From Methylocystaceae bacterium (lineage in GTDB: Bacteria; Pseudomonadota; Alphaproteobacteria; Rhodospirillales; Terasakiellaceae): a stretch of DNA of 64,000 bases. Below are positions 18,751-26,760 of this stretch, piece after piece. The stretch spans positions 1-64,000 of the forward strand of contig JABXIG010000019.1 of NCBI GenBank assembly GCA_013373205.1, in the 5' to 3' direction. Under the pieces are notes generated by a model. It was not told the origin of the DNA, did not search any database, and saw only the letters and a program-made list of their open reading frames with translations. Within the stretch, counting starts at the first letter, position 1. Each line of letters opens with the position of its first letter. Both the position numbers and the translations under genes were made by a program.

Positions 18751-19800
18751 ATGACATATCCCATTCCTGTAACCATCCTGACCGGATTTCTGGGCAGCGG
18801 TAAATCCACCATTTTATCGGCTGTTTTAAAAAGTGATGCTTTTTCCAATGCTGCCGTGATCGTCAATGAATTTGGCGATGTGGGGCTGGACGACTTTATG
18901 GTGGTGCATAGCGAAGAACAGATCGTTGAAATGACCACGGGCTGTTTGTGTTGCACCATCCGGGGCGATATCACCCAAAGCTTGCTGGATTTGCTGGAAA
19001 AAAGAAAATCCGGCGCGATTAAGCCGTTTGATCATGTGATTATTGAAACCACCGGGCTGGCGGATCCGGCCCCGGTTCTGCACACCTTGGCAACCCATCC
19101 GCAGTTTATGATACAGACCCGGATCAATGGTACGCTGGTGACACTTGATGGAATCAATGGTTTGCATACGCTGGACCAATATGACGAGTGCGTTAAACAA
19201 TTGGCCTTGGCAGATCGAATTGTTCTGACCAAAACAGATTTGGAAATCGATCCGGCTGCTGTACATGATTTAAAGGTGAAGGTGCGCGATATAAATGCCC
19301 ATGCTCCTTTTGTTGAAAAGGCACAGGTTTTAGAAGATTTGCCGGGCTTGTTTTCCTTTGCGCAGCTGGATCAGGATGTTAAACGTGCTGATCTTGAAAA
19401 ATGGTTGGGACAAGACCAGCACGAACATCATCACCATCATGACCACAACCATAATCATGACCATGGTAAGACGATACACAGTTTCAGTCTGACTTTTGAG
19501 GAACCCGTCAGTCAGCAAGCCTTTGTTCTGTCCATGCGGATGCTGCTTGGTAATCAAGGTGAAAATTTACTGCGTATCAAGGGCATAATCCGTCTGGCGC
19601 ACGAGCCGGAACGCCCCTATATTATCCACGGTGTCCAGCATGTGTTCCACGAACCGGCTGTGTTGGATCACTGGCCCGAGGGTGTATCTGATACCACCCT
19701 TGTGTTTATTACGCGCGGGATTACCAAAGAAACCATTGAGACTTATTTCAAAACATGGCTCAATCCCGAACATGTGGATATGCTAGAAGCGTTGGAATAA
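18751..19800 (+). CDS. COG0523 (CobW-type) GTPase, probable zinc metallochaperone
   Basis: A 349-residue G3E GTPase. Walker A is GFLGSGKST (12-20), NEFGDVGLDD holds the Walker B/switch region, and the metal-binding CxCC motif is C65-L-C67-C68. A His-rich stretch follows around 215-232 (EHHHHHDHNHNHDHG). Family members move zinc to target proteins or sense zinc under limitation (ZagA/ZigA type). The Zur-like box directly upstream and zinc-transport neighbours favour zinc over cobalt. GGAGG ahead of the ATG is a strong ribosome site. The DUF1007 gene follows after 4 bases. Confidence 0.9.
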   Translation: MTYPIPVTILTGFLGSGKSTILSAVLKSDAFSNAAVIVNEFGDVGLDDFMVVHSEEQIVEMTTGCLCCTIRGDITQSLLDLLEKRKSGAIKPFDHVIIETTGLADPAPVLHTLATHPQFMIQTRINGTLVTLDGINGLHTLDQYDECVKQLALADRIVLTKTDLEIDPAAVHDLKVKVRDINAHAPFVEKAQVLEDLPGLFSFAQLDQDVKRADLEKWLGQDQHEHHHHHDHNHNHDHGKTIHSFSLTFEEPVSQQAFVLSMRMLLGNQGENLLRIKGIIRLAHEPERPYIIHGVQHVFHEPAVLDHWPEGVSDTTLVFITRGITKETIETYFKTWLNPEHVDMLEALE

Positions 19801-19804
19801 TCGT

Positions 19805-20437
19805 ATGAAATTTCTTGTGATGTTGTTTTTGGTCTTGGGTGCGAGTTTACCTGCCAAGGCTCATCCGCATAGTTGGATTGATCTGGAAACCAGCTTGATC
19901 TTTAATGAAAAAGGCCAAATCAAGGGTCTATGGGTCGGCTGGTTGTTTGATGATTTTTATTCAGCCTTCACATTGGAAGAAACGCCGCGCAACAAAGATG
20001 GTGGCTATAGTCAAAAATCATTGAATGATTTGGCGGAACAGAATCTTAAAAACCTGTCCGAATATTCTTATTTCACCTTTATTCATTCTGATGGGAAAGC
20101 GGTGACGTTTAAACCGGTCACTGATTATAAGACCTATGTCAGTAAACAGCGCCTGTGGATGGAATTTACGGTTATGCTGGAAAACCCGATTGATCCGAAG
20201 GCGCATAAAATCGATTATGCGGTCTATGATCCGACATACTATGTGGAAATTTTGCATGCTGCCAGTGGCGACCCCATTCAGTTGGTCGGCAACACACAAG
20301 GGTGTGGTTATCGTTTAAGCATGCCGGAACCGCCGGAAGAATTGAGCCTAATGGCAGCTATGCTGGATCAATCCGAAACAGCTGGCGATGGTATTGGTGT
20401 TTTCTTTGCTGAAAAGGTTGTGCTTTCATGCCCCTGA
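19805..20437 (+). CDS. DUF1007 family periplasmic protein
   Basis: A 210-residue exported protein. Residues 1-19 form a signal peptide ending in PAKA, and the mature part starts HPHSWIDLETSL. The HPHSWID motif near the new N-terminus is typical of DUF1007 and could bind a metal if exposed. The family often occurs beside or fused to NicO-type permeases, as here: the next gene overlaps by 10 bases. A role as periplasmic partner of the permease in zinc (or nickel/cobalt) movement is inferred from the Zur-like box at the head of the operon. Confidence 0.82.
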   Translation: MKFLVMLFLVLGASLPAKAHPHSWIDLETSLIFNEKGQIKGLWVGWLFDDFYSAFTLEETPRNKDGGYSQKSLNDLAEQNLKNLSEYSYFTFIHSDGKAVTFKPVTDYKTYVSKQRLWMEFTVMLENPIDPKAHKIDYAVYDPTYYVEILHAASGDPIQLVGNTQGCGYRLSMPEPPEELSLMAAMLDQSETAGDGIGVFFAEKVVLSCP

Positions 20438-21384
20438 TGATTTGTGTGCTTGTTGCTGTTTGGTTATTGCCTGTGGAAGCTGTCGCCTCAGACGTAAGTT
20501 ATTGGGCAGAAGCTGTGCATTATATCCGTATTCAGCAACAAGCCTTTCACCGGGAATTGGCAAGTGCGATTCGCGCAATACAGGATGGCGGTATGATGGC
20601 CGCTTGGTCTTTGGTCGTCCTGAGCTTTCTTTATGGTGTTTTTCATGCGGCAGGCCCCGGTCATGGCAAGGCGATTATCAGCACCTACCTAATCAGTCAT
20701 GAAAGCAAGTTGAAACGCGGCATTACCTTGTCTTTTGCATCCGCATTCGTACAAGGTTTGAGCGCCATTGTGTTGGTGCAGGGTATGGTTGGGATTATCG
20801 GCATGTCCCGCACCGAAGCAAAAGATAGCGTGCCGATGTTGGAAATGGTCAGTTTTGGATTGATTGTGCTTATCGGTTTGGTGTTAGTGAAACGCGCAAG
20901 CGTGGCACTTTATAAACAATATAGAAAGCCAGTCCTTCATGCTCATGAACACGATCACGGTCACGACCATCATCATGACCATGATCATAGCTGTAGCACC
21001 TGCGGGCATAGCCATGTACCAAGTCCTGAAATGCTGGATAAAAAAACCGGTTTAAGAGACACATTGGCGATTATTTTTTCTGTCGGCATCCGTCCCTGTA
21101 GCGGTTCTGTGCTGGTGTTGATCTTTGCCGAGATTATTGGATTGGGGTGGGCCGGGATTGCGTCTGTTTTTGCCATTTCATTTGGGACCGCGCTGACGGT
21201 CAGTGGCCTTGCCATTCTGGCGGTTTATTTCAGGAAAGGTGCGTTGCTTCTTGCAAAAAGACAGGATACTGCTGTGGTGCAGACCCTGTCTTTATCAGCC
21301 GCCTTGATCGGGGGTATATTTATTACCGTTTTAGGTTTGTCTTTATGGTGGGAAGCCAGTCAGACCACCCACCCACTGTTTTAG
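20428..21384 (+). CDS. NicO/RcnA-type metal permease
   Basis: A 318-residue membrane protein. After an N-terminal signal-like segment and a soluble part, the NicO signature GVFHAAGPGHGKAIIS lies at about 71-86. A His/Asp-rich cytoplasmic or periplasmic loop runs about 172-196 (HAHEHDHGHDHHHDHDHS, then CSTCGHSH). GIRPCSGSVLVL matches the second conserved motif. NicO proteins transport nickel or cobalt, some inward and RcnA outward. Here the operon seems Zur-controlled, so zinc is the likely metal and uptake the more logical direction, but direction cannot be read from sequence. It ends 2 bases from the convergent znuA. Confidence 0.82.
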   Translation: MPLMICVLVAVWLLPVEAVASDVSYWAEAVHYIRIQQQAFHRELASAIRAIQDGGMMAAWSLVVLSFLYGVFHAAGPGHGKAIISTYLISHESKLKRGITLSFASAFVQGLSAIVLVQGMVGIIGMSRTEAKDSVPMLEMVSFGLIVLIGLVLVKRASVALYKQYRKPVLHAHEHDHGHDHHHDHDHSCSTCGHSHVPSPEMLDKKTGLRDTLAIIFSVGIRPCSGSVLVLIFAEIIGLGWAGIASVFAISFGTALTVSGLAILAVYFRKGALLLAKRQDTAVVQTLSLSAALIGGIFITVLGLSLWWEASQTTHPLF

Positions 21385-21386
21385 TC

Positions 21387-22367
21387 TTAGGAATTAAGGC
21401 ATGTGACCAAGCTGTTTGAGATGGCTTTCATCATTTTAATATAATGATCTGTGCCTTTGTCCATGGTACCGCCGGTTGGATCAAGCAAACCTGCTTTGAC
21501 AGGTGTGCCTTCGATTAGACGCTCAACTGTTTTACTGGGGAATTGGGGTTCAGAGAAAATACATTTGACCTTTTTTTCTTCCAAAAGGTGATGAATTTCA
21601 TTCAAACGTTTGACACTGGGTTGTTTGTTCGGTGCTAAAGTGACAACACCCGCCATATTCAGTTCATACCGTTCAACGAAATGACCGTAAGCATCGTGGA
21701 AAACCACAAACGGCTTATCTTTAATGGCTGCCAGAGTGTGTTTGAGATCGTGGTCAAGATCATGAAGTTCTTCAACTAAGGCATGGGCGTTTTTGCTGTA
21801 AAGTTTTGCATTTGCCGGGTCGATTTCGCTGAGCTCATGTTCCAGTTTTTCAACCAGTTCGATAGCATGGGCCGGATTTAGCCAATAGTGGACATCTTTA
21901 TCATGATGGTGGCCTTCGTGGTCATCATGGTCATCATGGTCATCATGCTTTTCTTGCTCATGCTCATGTTTTTCATGATCGTGGTCTTCATGAGCATGTT
22001 CCTCGTTATGTTTTTCATGGTCATGATCGTCTTCGCCATGAGGGACTTCTTCATCTTCCATGGTGATGCTCAGCACCTTGGGATTAAGAGATTTAATCGC
22101 ATCCGCCAAAAAGATTTCCATTTCGTCTGAAACCCAGACAATGACGTCTGCATCCTGAATTTTTTGGGCATCAGAGGGTTTCAGGCTATAACGATGCGGT
22201 GATTGTACGCTGTCGATCAAAAGGTCAGGCGTTCCTGCGCCTTTCATGACGGCGCGGGCCAAAGAGTCAACAGGTTTAATACTGGTCACAACTTTGGGGG
22301 CAGCAAAAGCGGTGGTGCTAAGGGCAGCGCAGAGGAAAGCGGCCGTGAGGCAGGTTTTTCTGATCAT
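21387..22367 (-). CDS. znuA: Zinc ABC transporter substrate-binding protein ZnuA
   Basis: The 326-residue periplasmic zinc-binding protein of ZnuABC. The signal peptide is about 1-22 (ending TTAFA-A). Cluster A-1 ligands are visible at SPHRYSL (His58), in DVHYWLNP, and in FHDAYGHF. Between the first two is a long His/Asp/Glu loop, about residues 110-157, typical of ZnuA and thought to collect zinc. znuA is read away from znuCB with two Zur-like boxes between them, so all three subunits can be derepressed together when zinc is scarce. Confidence 0.95.
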   Translation of the reverse strand: MIRKTCLTAAFLCAALSTTAFAAPKVVTSIKPVDSLARAVMKGAGTPDLLIDSVQSPHRYSLKPSDAQKIQDADVIVWVSDEMEIFLADAIKSLNPKVLSITMEDEEVPHGEDDHDHEKHNEEHAHEDHDHEKHEHEQEKHDDHDDHDDHEGHHHDKDVHYWLNPAHAIELVEKLEHELSEIDPANAKLYSKNAHALVEELHDLDHDLKHTLAAIKDKPFVVFHDAYGHFVERYELNMAGVVTLAPNKQPSVKRLNEIHHLLEEKKVKCIFSEPQFPSKTVERLIEGTPVKAGLLDPTGGTMDKGTDHYIKMMKAISNSLVTCLNS

Positions 22368-22381
22368 CAGACTCTCTCATA

Positions 22382-22396
22382 TGTTATAAGGTAACG
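22382..22396. promoter_or_regulatory. Putative Zur box near znuA
   Basis: TGTTATAAGGTAACG shares the TGTTATA half and a degenerate second half with the perfect box at 18718. It lies 15 bases upstream of the znuA start codon. Confidence 0.5.
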
Positions 22397-22401
22397 AATT
22401 G

Positions 22402-22416
22402 TGTTATGTTATTACA
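22402..22416. promoter_or_regulatory. Putative Zur box between znuA and znuC
   Basis: TGTTATGTTATTACA is an imperfect palindrome of the same form as the box at 18718, lying five bases from the previous one. Paired boxes in a divergent znu promoter are expected for Zur control. Confidence 0.6.
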
Positions 22417-22469
22417 TATGCTATTTCTGCCATCAAGTTTTTTTAATGCCTGTTGAAATTGATGGGATA

Positions 22470-23327
22470 ATGAATACAAAACCATTGATATCTTTACAAG
22501 GGGCTGGCGTGCAGCAAAATGGCCGCTGGCTGATCCGTGATGTGGACCTGTGGGTGAACCCGGGTGAAATTGTAACTTTGATCGGGCCGAATGGTTCGGG
22601 AAAAAGCACAACGATGAAAGCCGCTATCGGTTTGATGAAATTGCAGGAAGGTAAAGAATTTAAACAGCCTAATCTTCGTATTGGTTATGTTCCACAAAAG
22701 CTGACAATTGATGCAACTTTGCCCATGTCTGTGCATCGATTGATGCGACTGGCCGGGCGTTATAGTGACGCGTTGATTGATGAAATGCTGACTTCGGTTG
22801 GCATGAAAGACCACGCCCACAGCGCAGTTCATGATCTATCGGGCGGCGAATTTCAACGTGTCTTGCTCGCGCGCGCTATGATTGGAAAGCCAGATCTCTT
22901 AGTTCTGGATGAGCCGGTGCAAGGGGTCGATTATGCTGGCGAGGCCGAACTTTATGATCTGATCGGCAAGTTTCGCAAACAAACAGGCTGCGGCATTTTA
23001 CTCATTTCCCATGATTTGCATGTGGTGATGGCGCAGACGGATCGGGTCTTGTGCCTAAACGGTCATGTCTGTTGCACAGGCACCCCGCAATCGGTTGCCA
23101 GCAGCCCGAAATATCTTGAACTTTTTGGACGTCAGGCATCCTCGTCACTGGCCGTTTATCAACATCATCATGACCATACCCATCTGTCTGACGGACGGGT
23201 TTTGCATGAAGATGGCTCCATTACAGATCATTGTTATCATGAGGATGGTCACCATCATCACCATGACCACACCCATGACCACACCCACACAGATGGAACA
23301 GGTCAGGAGAATGCGCATGCTGGATGA
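22470..23327 (+). CDS. znuC: Zinc ABC transporter ATP-binding protein ZnuC
   Basis: The ATPase of the zinc importer, 285 residues from the ATG at 22470. Walker A is GPNGSGKST (39-47), the signature is LSGGEFQR and Walker B is LLVLDEP. The C-terminus, from about residue 230, is rich in His and Asp (HHHDHTH, then GHHHHHDHTHDHTHTD), which is unusual for the ATPase and may bind zinc in the cytoplasm. An ATG at 22446 is in frame but has no ribosome site; TGGGATA lies before 22470. The stop overlaps the znuB start region. Confidence 0.92.
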   Translation: MNTKPLISLQGAGVQQNGRWLIRDVDLWVNPGEIVTLIGPNGSGKSTTMKAAIGLMKLQEGKEFKQPNLRIGYVPQKLTIDATLPMSVHRLMRLAGRYSDALIDEMLTSVGMKDHAHSAVHDLSGGEFQRVLLARAMIGKPDLLVLDEPVQGVDYAGEAELYDLIGKFRKQTGCGILLISHDLHVVMAQTDRVLCLNGHVCCTGTPQSVASSPKYLELFGRQASSSLAVYQHHHDHTHLSDGRVLHEDGSITDHCYHEDGHHHHHDHTHDHTHTDGTGQENAHAG

Positions 23328-24120
23328 TTTTTTCACCCGCGCATTGGTTGCCGGGATCGGGATTGCTTTGTGCGTTGGCCCATTGGGGTGCTTTGTTGTT
23401 TGGCGGCGCATGGCCTATTATGGCGATACCATGGCCCATAGTGCCTTGTTGGGTGTAACCTTATCTTTTTTATTTGAAATGTCGCTCAGTATCGGGGTGT
23501 TTGCCATTGCTTTGCTGGTGTCGTTGATCCTGATGGGGTTGCAACGCAACAGGTCATTACCGACGGATTCCCTGTTGGGGATATTATCGCATTCTTCCCT
23601 TGCCATTGGTCTGGTGCTGGTGGCGTTTATGACGAATTTGCGGGTTGATCTGGATTCGTATCTGTTTGGTGATATTTTAGCCGTGAGTAAAACCGATATT
23701 GCTGTCATTTATGCTGGGGCTGTGGTGATTATCGCTATTCTGGTTGTTATGTGGCAGAAGCTGCTGGTCGCCACATTAAGCGAAGATCTGGCACTGGTTG
23801 AAGGTTTTCGCCCGGATCAAAGCAAGCTGGTCTTTATGGTTTTGATGGCGGCTGTTGTGGCGATTGCGATCAAGATTGTGGGGATTTTGTTGATTACGGC
23901 CTTGCTCATCATTCCGGCAGCAAGTGCACGACGCTTTTGTCGTACACCAGAAATGATGGCCGTCTGCGCCAGTATGTTCGGGTCAATCGCGGTTGCAATG
24001 GGGTTGTTTGGATCGTTGGAATTTGACACGCCGTCCGGCCCATCTATTGTGGTGGCGGCCATGTTGATCTTTGGTGTCACCCTGATGGCACCCTGGAAAG
24101 GAGAGGGAGGTTGGAAATGA
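23317..24120 (+). CDS. znuB: Zinc ABC transporter permease ZnuB
   Basis: The 267-residue ABC-3 family membrane subunit with about eight hydrophobic helices. Conserved features include RRMAYYGDTMAHSALLG near the N-terminus and IVGILLITALLIIPAASAR in the last third. The start is set at 23317 because AGGAGA (23305-23310) is correctly spaced there; ATG 23311 is too close. The frame is open upstream to 23065 but that is an out-of-frame shadow of znuC. It overlaps znuC at its start and zur (ATGA) at its end. Confidence 0.93.
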   Translation: MLDDFFTRALVAGIGIALCVGPLGCFVVWRRMAYYGDTMAHSALLGVTLSFLFEMSLSIGVFAIALLVSLILMGLQRNRSLPTDSLLGILSHSSLAIGLVLVAFMTNLRVDLDSYLFGDILAVSKTDIAVIYAGAVVIIAILVVMWQKLLVATLSEDLALVEGFRPDQSKLVFMVLMAAVVAIAIKIVGILLITALLIIPAASARRFCRTPEMMAVCASMFGSIAVAMGLFGSLEFDTPSGPSIVVAAMLIFGVTLMAPWKGEGGWK

Positions 24121-24500
24121 AACTGACCAAAAACCAGCAATTGGTGTATGAGGCGTTGAAACAAGCGGAAATGCCGCAAACCGCTTATAACTTGCTGGAT
24201 GGTCTTCGGGATGAAGGGTTAAGAGCCCCGCCGCAGATCTATCGGGCGTTGGACAAGTTGCTTGAACTTGAACTGGTGCACCGCCTTGAAAGCCTGAATG
24301 CTTTTGTCGCTTGTGCCCATCAGCACCATAATGATGGTTTTAGCGCTTTTTCGATCTGCAATGACTGTGGTGCCGTTGAAGAATTTAACCTTCCGCAAGT
24401 GTCCGAAATCTTATCAGACTGGTCCAGTCAGAAGGCTTTTGTGGCAGAAACAACAACCATCGAAGTGCGCGGGCACTGTGCCAAATGTGCGCGCACCTAA
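24117..24500 (+). CDS. zur: Fur-family zinc uptake regulator Zur
   Basis: A 127-residue Fur-family repressor. The winged-helix part includes APPQIYRALDKLLELELVHRLES. The structural zinc site is built from CNDCG and the C-terminal CAKC pairs, and a regulatory His/Cys cluster appears in FVACAHQHHNDG. Its place as last gene of znuCB and the nearby palindromes identify it as Zur rather than Fur or Mur. GGAGG precedes the ATG at 24117. Its stop codon overlaps the stop of the convergent LysR gene. Confidence 0.92.
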   Translation: MKLTKNQQLVYEALKQAEMPQTAYNLLDGLRDEGLRAPPQIYRALDKLLELELVHRLESLNAFVACAHQHHNDGFSAFSICNDCGAVEEFNLPQVSEILSDWSSQKAFVAETTTIEVRGHCAKCART

Positions 24501-25402
24501 CTGTCCAGAACTTCCTGACTTTTCTTGCGAAACAGGTCGGCCAGTTCATGGTATTGCGTGTCCAGTCGGCTATCGTTGCGCCAGATCAGGGCGATATTTC
24601 TTGTGGGGTTGTCTTTACTTAGCTTTTTCACAATCAGATCATTGCGTCCTTTAATTTCAGACAGGATATAAAGATTGGGGAAAAAGGAAATACCTGCCCC
24701 CATCCCGACCATATGACGCAGGGCATCCAGGCTTGTTCCGGCATAGTCATATAAAAGTTCTGCATCATATTGATTGCACAGGTCTTTCACTTGATTATGC
24801 AGATGGTGTCCGGTCTGCATGGTCAGAATTTTCTCCCCCTTCAGATCTGCTCCCGATATTTCTTTCTTATTGGCGAGATTATGATCGCGGGCCATGACGA
24901 CAAACAGCTGTTCTTCAAAAATTTCAGCATAATTCAGTTTAGTTGTGACAATGGGCAAAGGACTTAAGGCGACATCCAGTTTGCCTTCTGACAATTGCAG
25001 CTGGATATCACTGGGTGCGCCTTCGTTGATAAATAATTTTAATTGTGGGAACTGTTGGTGCAGGCTCGGCACGATATGGGGCAGGATATATGGCCCGATT
25101 GTCGGCGGCACCCCCAGACGCAAACGTCCGCTTAAAGGGGTGTCGATCTGTTTGGCAAAATCGATTAGCCCATCCACTTCCGAGATAATCTTGCGCGCGC
25201 GTGCAATAATTTCCTGTCCGGCCGGGGTGGGGGACACGCCTTTTCTTGATCGATCAAACAGACGGGTTTTCAGTCTATGTTCCAAGGTGGATAGTTGGGC
25301 GCTTAAGGTGGGTTGGGCAACATGGACACGCTCGGCGGCCCGTCCAAAATGGCGTTCATCATCAACGGCAACAAGATATTGAAGCTGGCGTAAAGTCGGC
25401 AT
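24497..25402 (-). CDS. OxyR-like LysR regulator lacking the peroxidatic cysteine
   Basis: A 301-residue LysR-type regulator close to OxyR: N-terminal MPTLRQLQYLVAVDDERHFGRAAE, the effector domain, and the OxyR-type stretch from about 192 on. In E. coli OxyR that stretch carries GHCLRDQ with Cys199 and FC with Cys208. Here the first reads GHHLHNQ, so the peroxidatic position is His200, while the second cysteine is kept as Cys209. The usual intramolecular disulfide cannot form. An OxyR-type operator lies 20 bp upstream. It may sense something else, act as a constitutive form, or use Cys209 alone. Sharing of stop codons with zur is tail-to-tail. Confidence 0.85.
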   Translation of the reverse strand: MPTLRQLQYLVAVDDERHFGRAAERVHVAQPTLSAQLSTLEHRLKTRLFDRSRKGVSPTPAGQEIIARARKIISEVDGLIDFAKQIDTPLSGRLRLGVPPTIGPYILPHIVPSLHQQFPQLKLFINEGAPSDIQLQLSEGKLDVALSPLPIVTTKLNYAEIFEEQLFVVMARDHNLANKKEISGADLKGEKILTMQTGHHLHNQVKDLCNQYDAELLYDYAGTSLDALRHMVGMGAGISFFPNLYILSEIKGRNDLIVKKLSKDNPTRNIALIWRNDSRLDTQYHELADLFRKKSQEVLDS

Positions 25403-25421
25403 GGAATGTCCCTCAGTTTCG

Positions 25422-25459
25422 ATAGTTAATATCTATCACAAAATGTGATTTGTTTCTAT
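25422..25459. promoter_or_regulatory. OxyR-type operator between the LysR gene and nhaA
   Basis: ATAGTTAATATCTAT (25422-25436) fits the OxyR half-site ATAGnTnnnAnCTAT at every fixed position. A degenerate second half, GTGATTTGTTTCTAT (25445-25459), follows in the same orientation. The pair is 20 bp from the regulator's start codon, so autoregulation is likely. Confidence 0.6.
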
Positions 25460-25519
25460 TATATTTATCATTTAATCGCCGTTATCATAGAAAAACTAAA
25501 TCAAAACCAAACGGAAAGA

Positions 25520-26734
25520 ATGTCGATGACACAATCAACATCCCATCAAACTGGCTTCTTCAACAAGGATACCGCGGGCGGTATCATCTTAATTGTTGCG
25601 GCCTTTGCTGCTCTGATTATCAACAACAGTATATTATCTGGATGGTATACTGCCCTGTTGGATACCCCGGTTATTGTCCAAGCCGGGGGGCTGGAAATTA
25701 ACAAACCGCTCTTACTCTGGGTGAATGATGGGCTGATGGCGATTTTCTTCTTTCTGGTCGGATTGGAGATCAAACGCGAAGTGATGGAAGGCGAATTGTC
25801 CAGCTTTGATCGCGCAGCTCTTCCGTTGATTGCTGCTGTGGGCGGGATGATGGTTCCGGCACTGGTTTTTGTGGGCGTGAACTTTACCACTCCGGTCAAT
25901 TTGGATGGCTGGGCGATCCCGGCAGCGACTGATATTGCTTTTGCGCTTGGTATTCTAGCCCTGATCGGACCGGGCGTGCCTGTGGCCTTGAAGGTCTTTT
26001 TGCTGGGCATTGCGATCATTGATGATTTGGGTGCGATTATTGCCATTGCCCTGTTTTATACGGATAACCTGTCAACCACATCGTTGCTCTTTGGTCTGGG
26101 TGGGTTTGCATTACTGGTCGGATTAAACCGACTCGGCGTGCGGGCCATAACACCTTATGTCCTGATCGGCCTTGTGGTCTGGGTCGGGGTGTTGAAATCT
26201 GGTGTCCATGCCACGCTGGCAGGCGTGATGATTGCCCTGACAGTTCCGTTGGCCGAAAAAGACGGTCATTCCCCGTTGAAATCTGTGGAACACGGCTTGC
26301 ACCCTTGGGTCGCTTTCATGATTATCCCGATATTTGCCTTCTTTAATTCCGGTGTTTCTTTTGCGGGTATGTCTTTAAGCAGTTTGCTCGACCCGCTGCC
26401 ACTGGGCATTGCCTTGGGCTTGTTTGTGGGTAAGCAATTAGGTGTCTTTGCCTTTTCCTGGGTGTCGGTTAAAGCGGGCCTGTGCCGTCTGCCCAAAGGC
26501 GTAAACTGGATGCAGGTCTATGGCGTTGCCTGTCTGACCGGGATCGGTTTTACCATGAGTTTGTTTATCGGAACCCTTGCATTTGATACCTCAGAACAGT
26601 TGAACGCCGTTCGACTGGGCGTGATTATGGGATCGGTTCTATCAACGGCCTTAGGTGTCTTTGTGCTGAAACGGTCAATTACGGAAAAGAAATACGTAAG
26701 TGGGCATTGTGCGCCCTCAAATCTCACCAGTTAA
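25520..26734 (+). CDS. nhaA: Na+/H+ antiporter NhaA
   Basis: A 404-residue inner-membrane antiporter that exports sodium in exchange for protons. The functional aspartates are present: D138 in ATDIAFALG and the pair D168-D169 in IAIIDDLGAIIAIAL. About 11-12 helices are visible. The ATG at 25520 follows GGAAAG; an ATG at 25526 is an alternative. Sodium handling fits a marine habitat. The gene is divergent from the OxyR-like regulator, and a universal stress gene follows 26 bases later. Confidence 0.95.
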   Translation: MSMTQSTSHQTGFFNKDTAGGIILIVAAFAALIINNSILSGWYTALLDTPVIVQAGGLEINKPLLLWVNDGLMAIFFFLVGLEIKREVMEGELSSFDRAALPLIAAVGGMMVPALVFVGVNFTTPVNLDGWAIPAATDIAFALGILALIGPGVPVALKVFLLGIAIIDDLGAIIAIALFYTDNLSTTSLLFGLGGFALLVGLNRLGVRAITPYVLIGLVVWVGVLKSGVHATLAGVMIALTVPLAEKDGHSPLKSVEHGLHPWVAFMIIPIFAFFNSGVSFAGMSLSSLLDPLPLGIALGLFVGKQLGVFAFSWVSVKAGLCRLPKGVNWMQVYGVACLTGIGFTMSLFIGTLAFDTSEQLNAVRLGVIMGSVLSTALGVFVLKRSITEKKYVSGHCAPSNLTS

Positions 26735-26760
26735 TCACTTAGCCTGAAGGGAGGCCCCTA

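Noticed and set aside
23065-23316. Long N-terminal extension of ZnuB
   Set aside because: Shadow of znuC, including its His codons read in another frame (giving Met/Thr/Ile runs).
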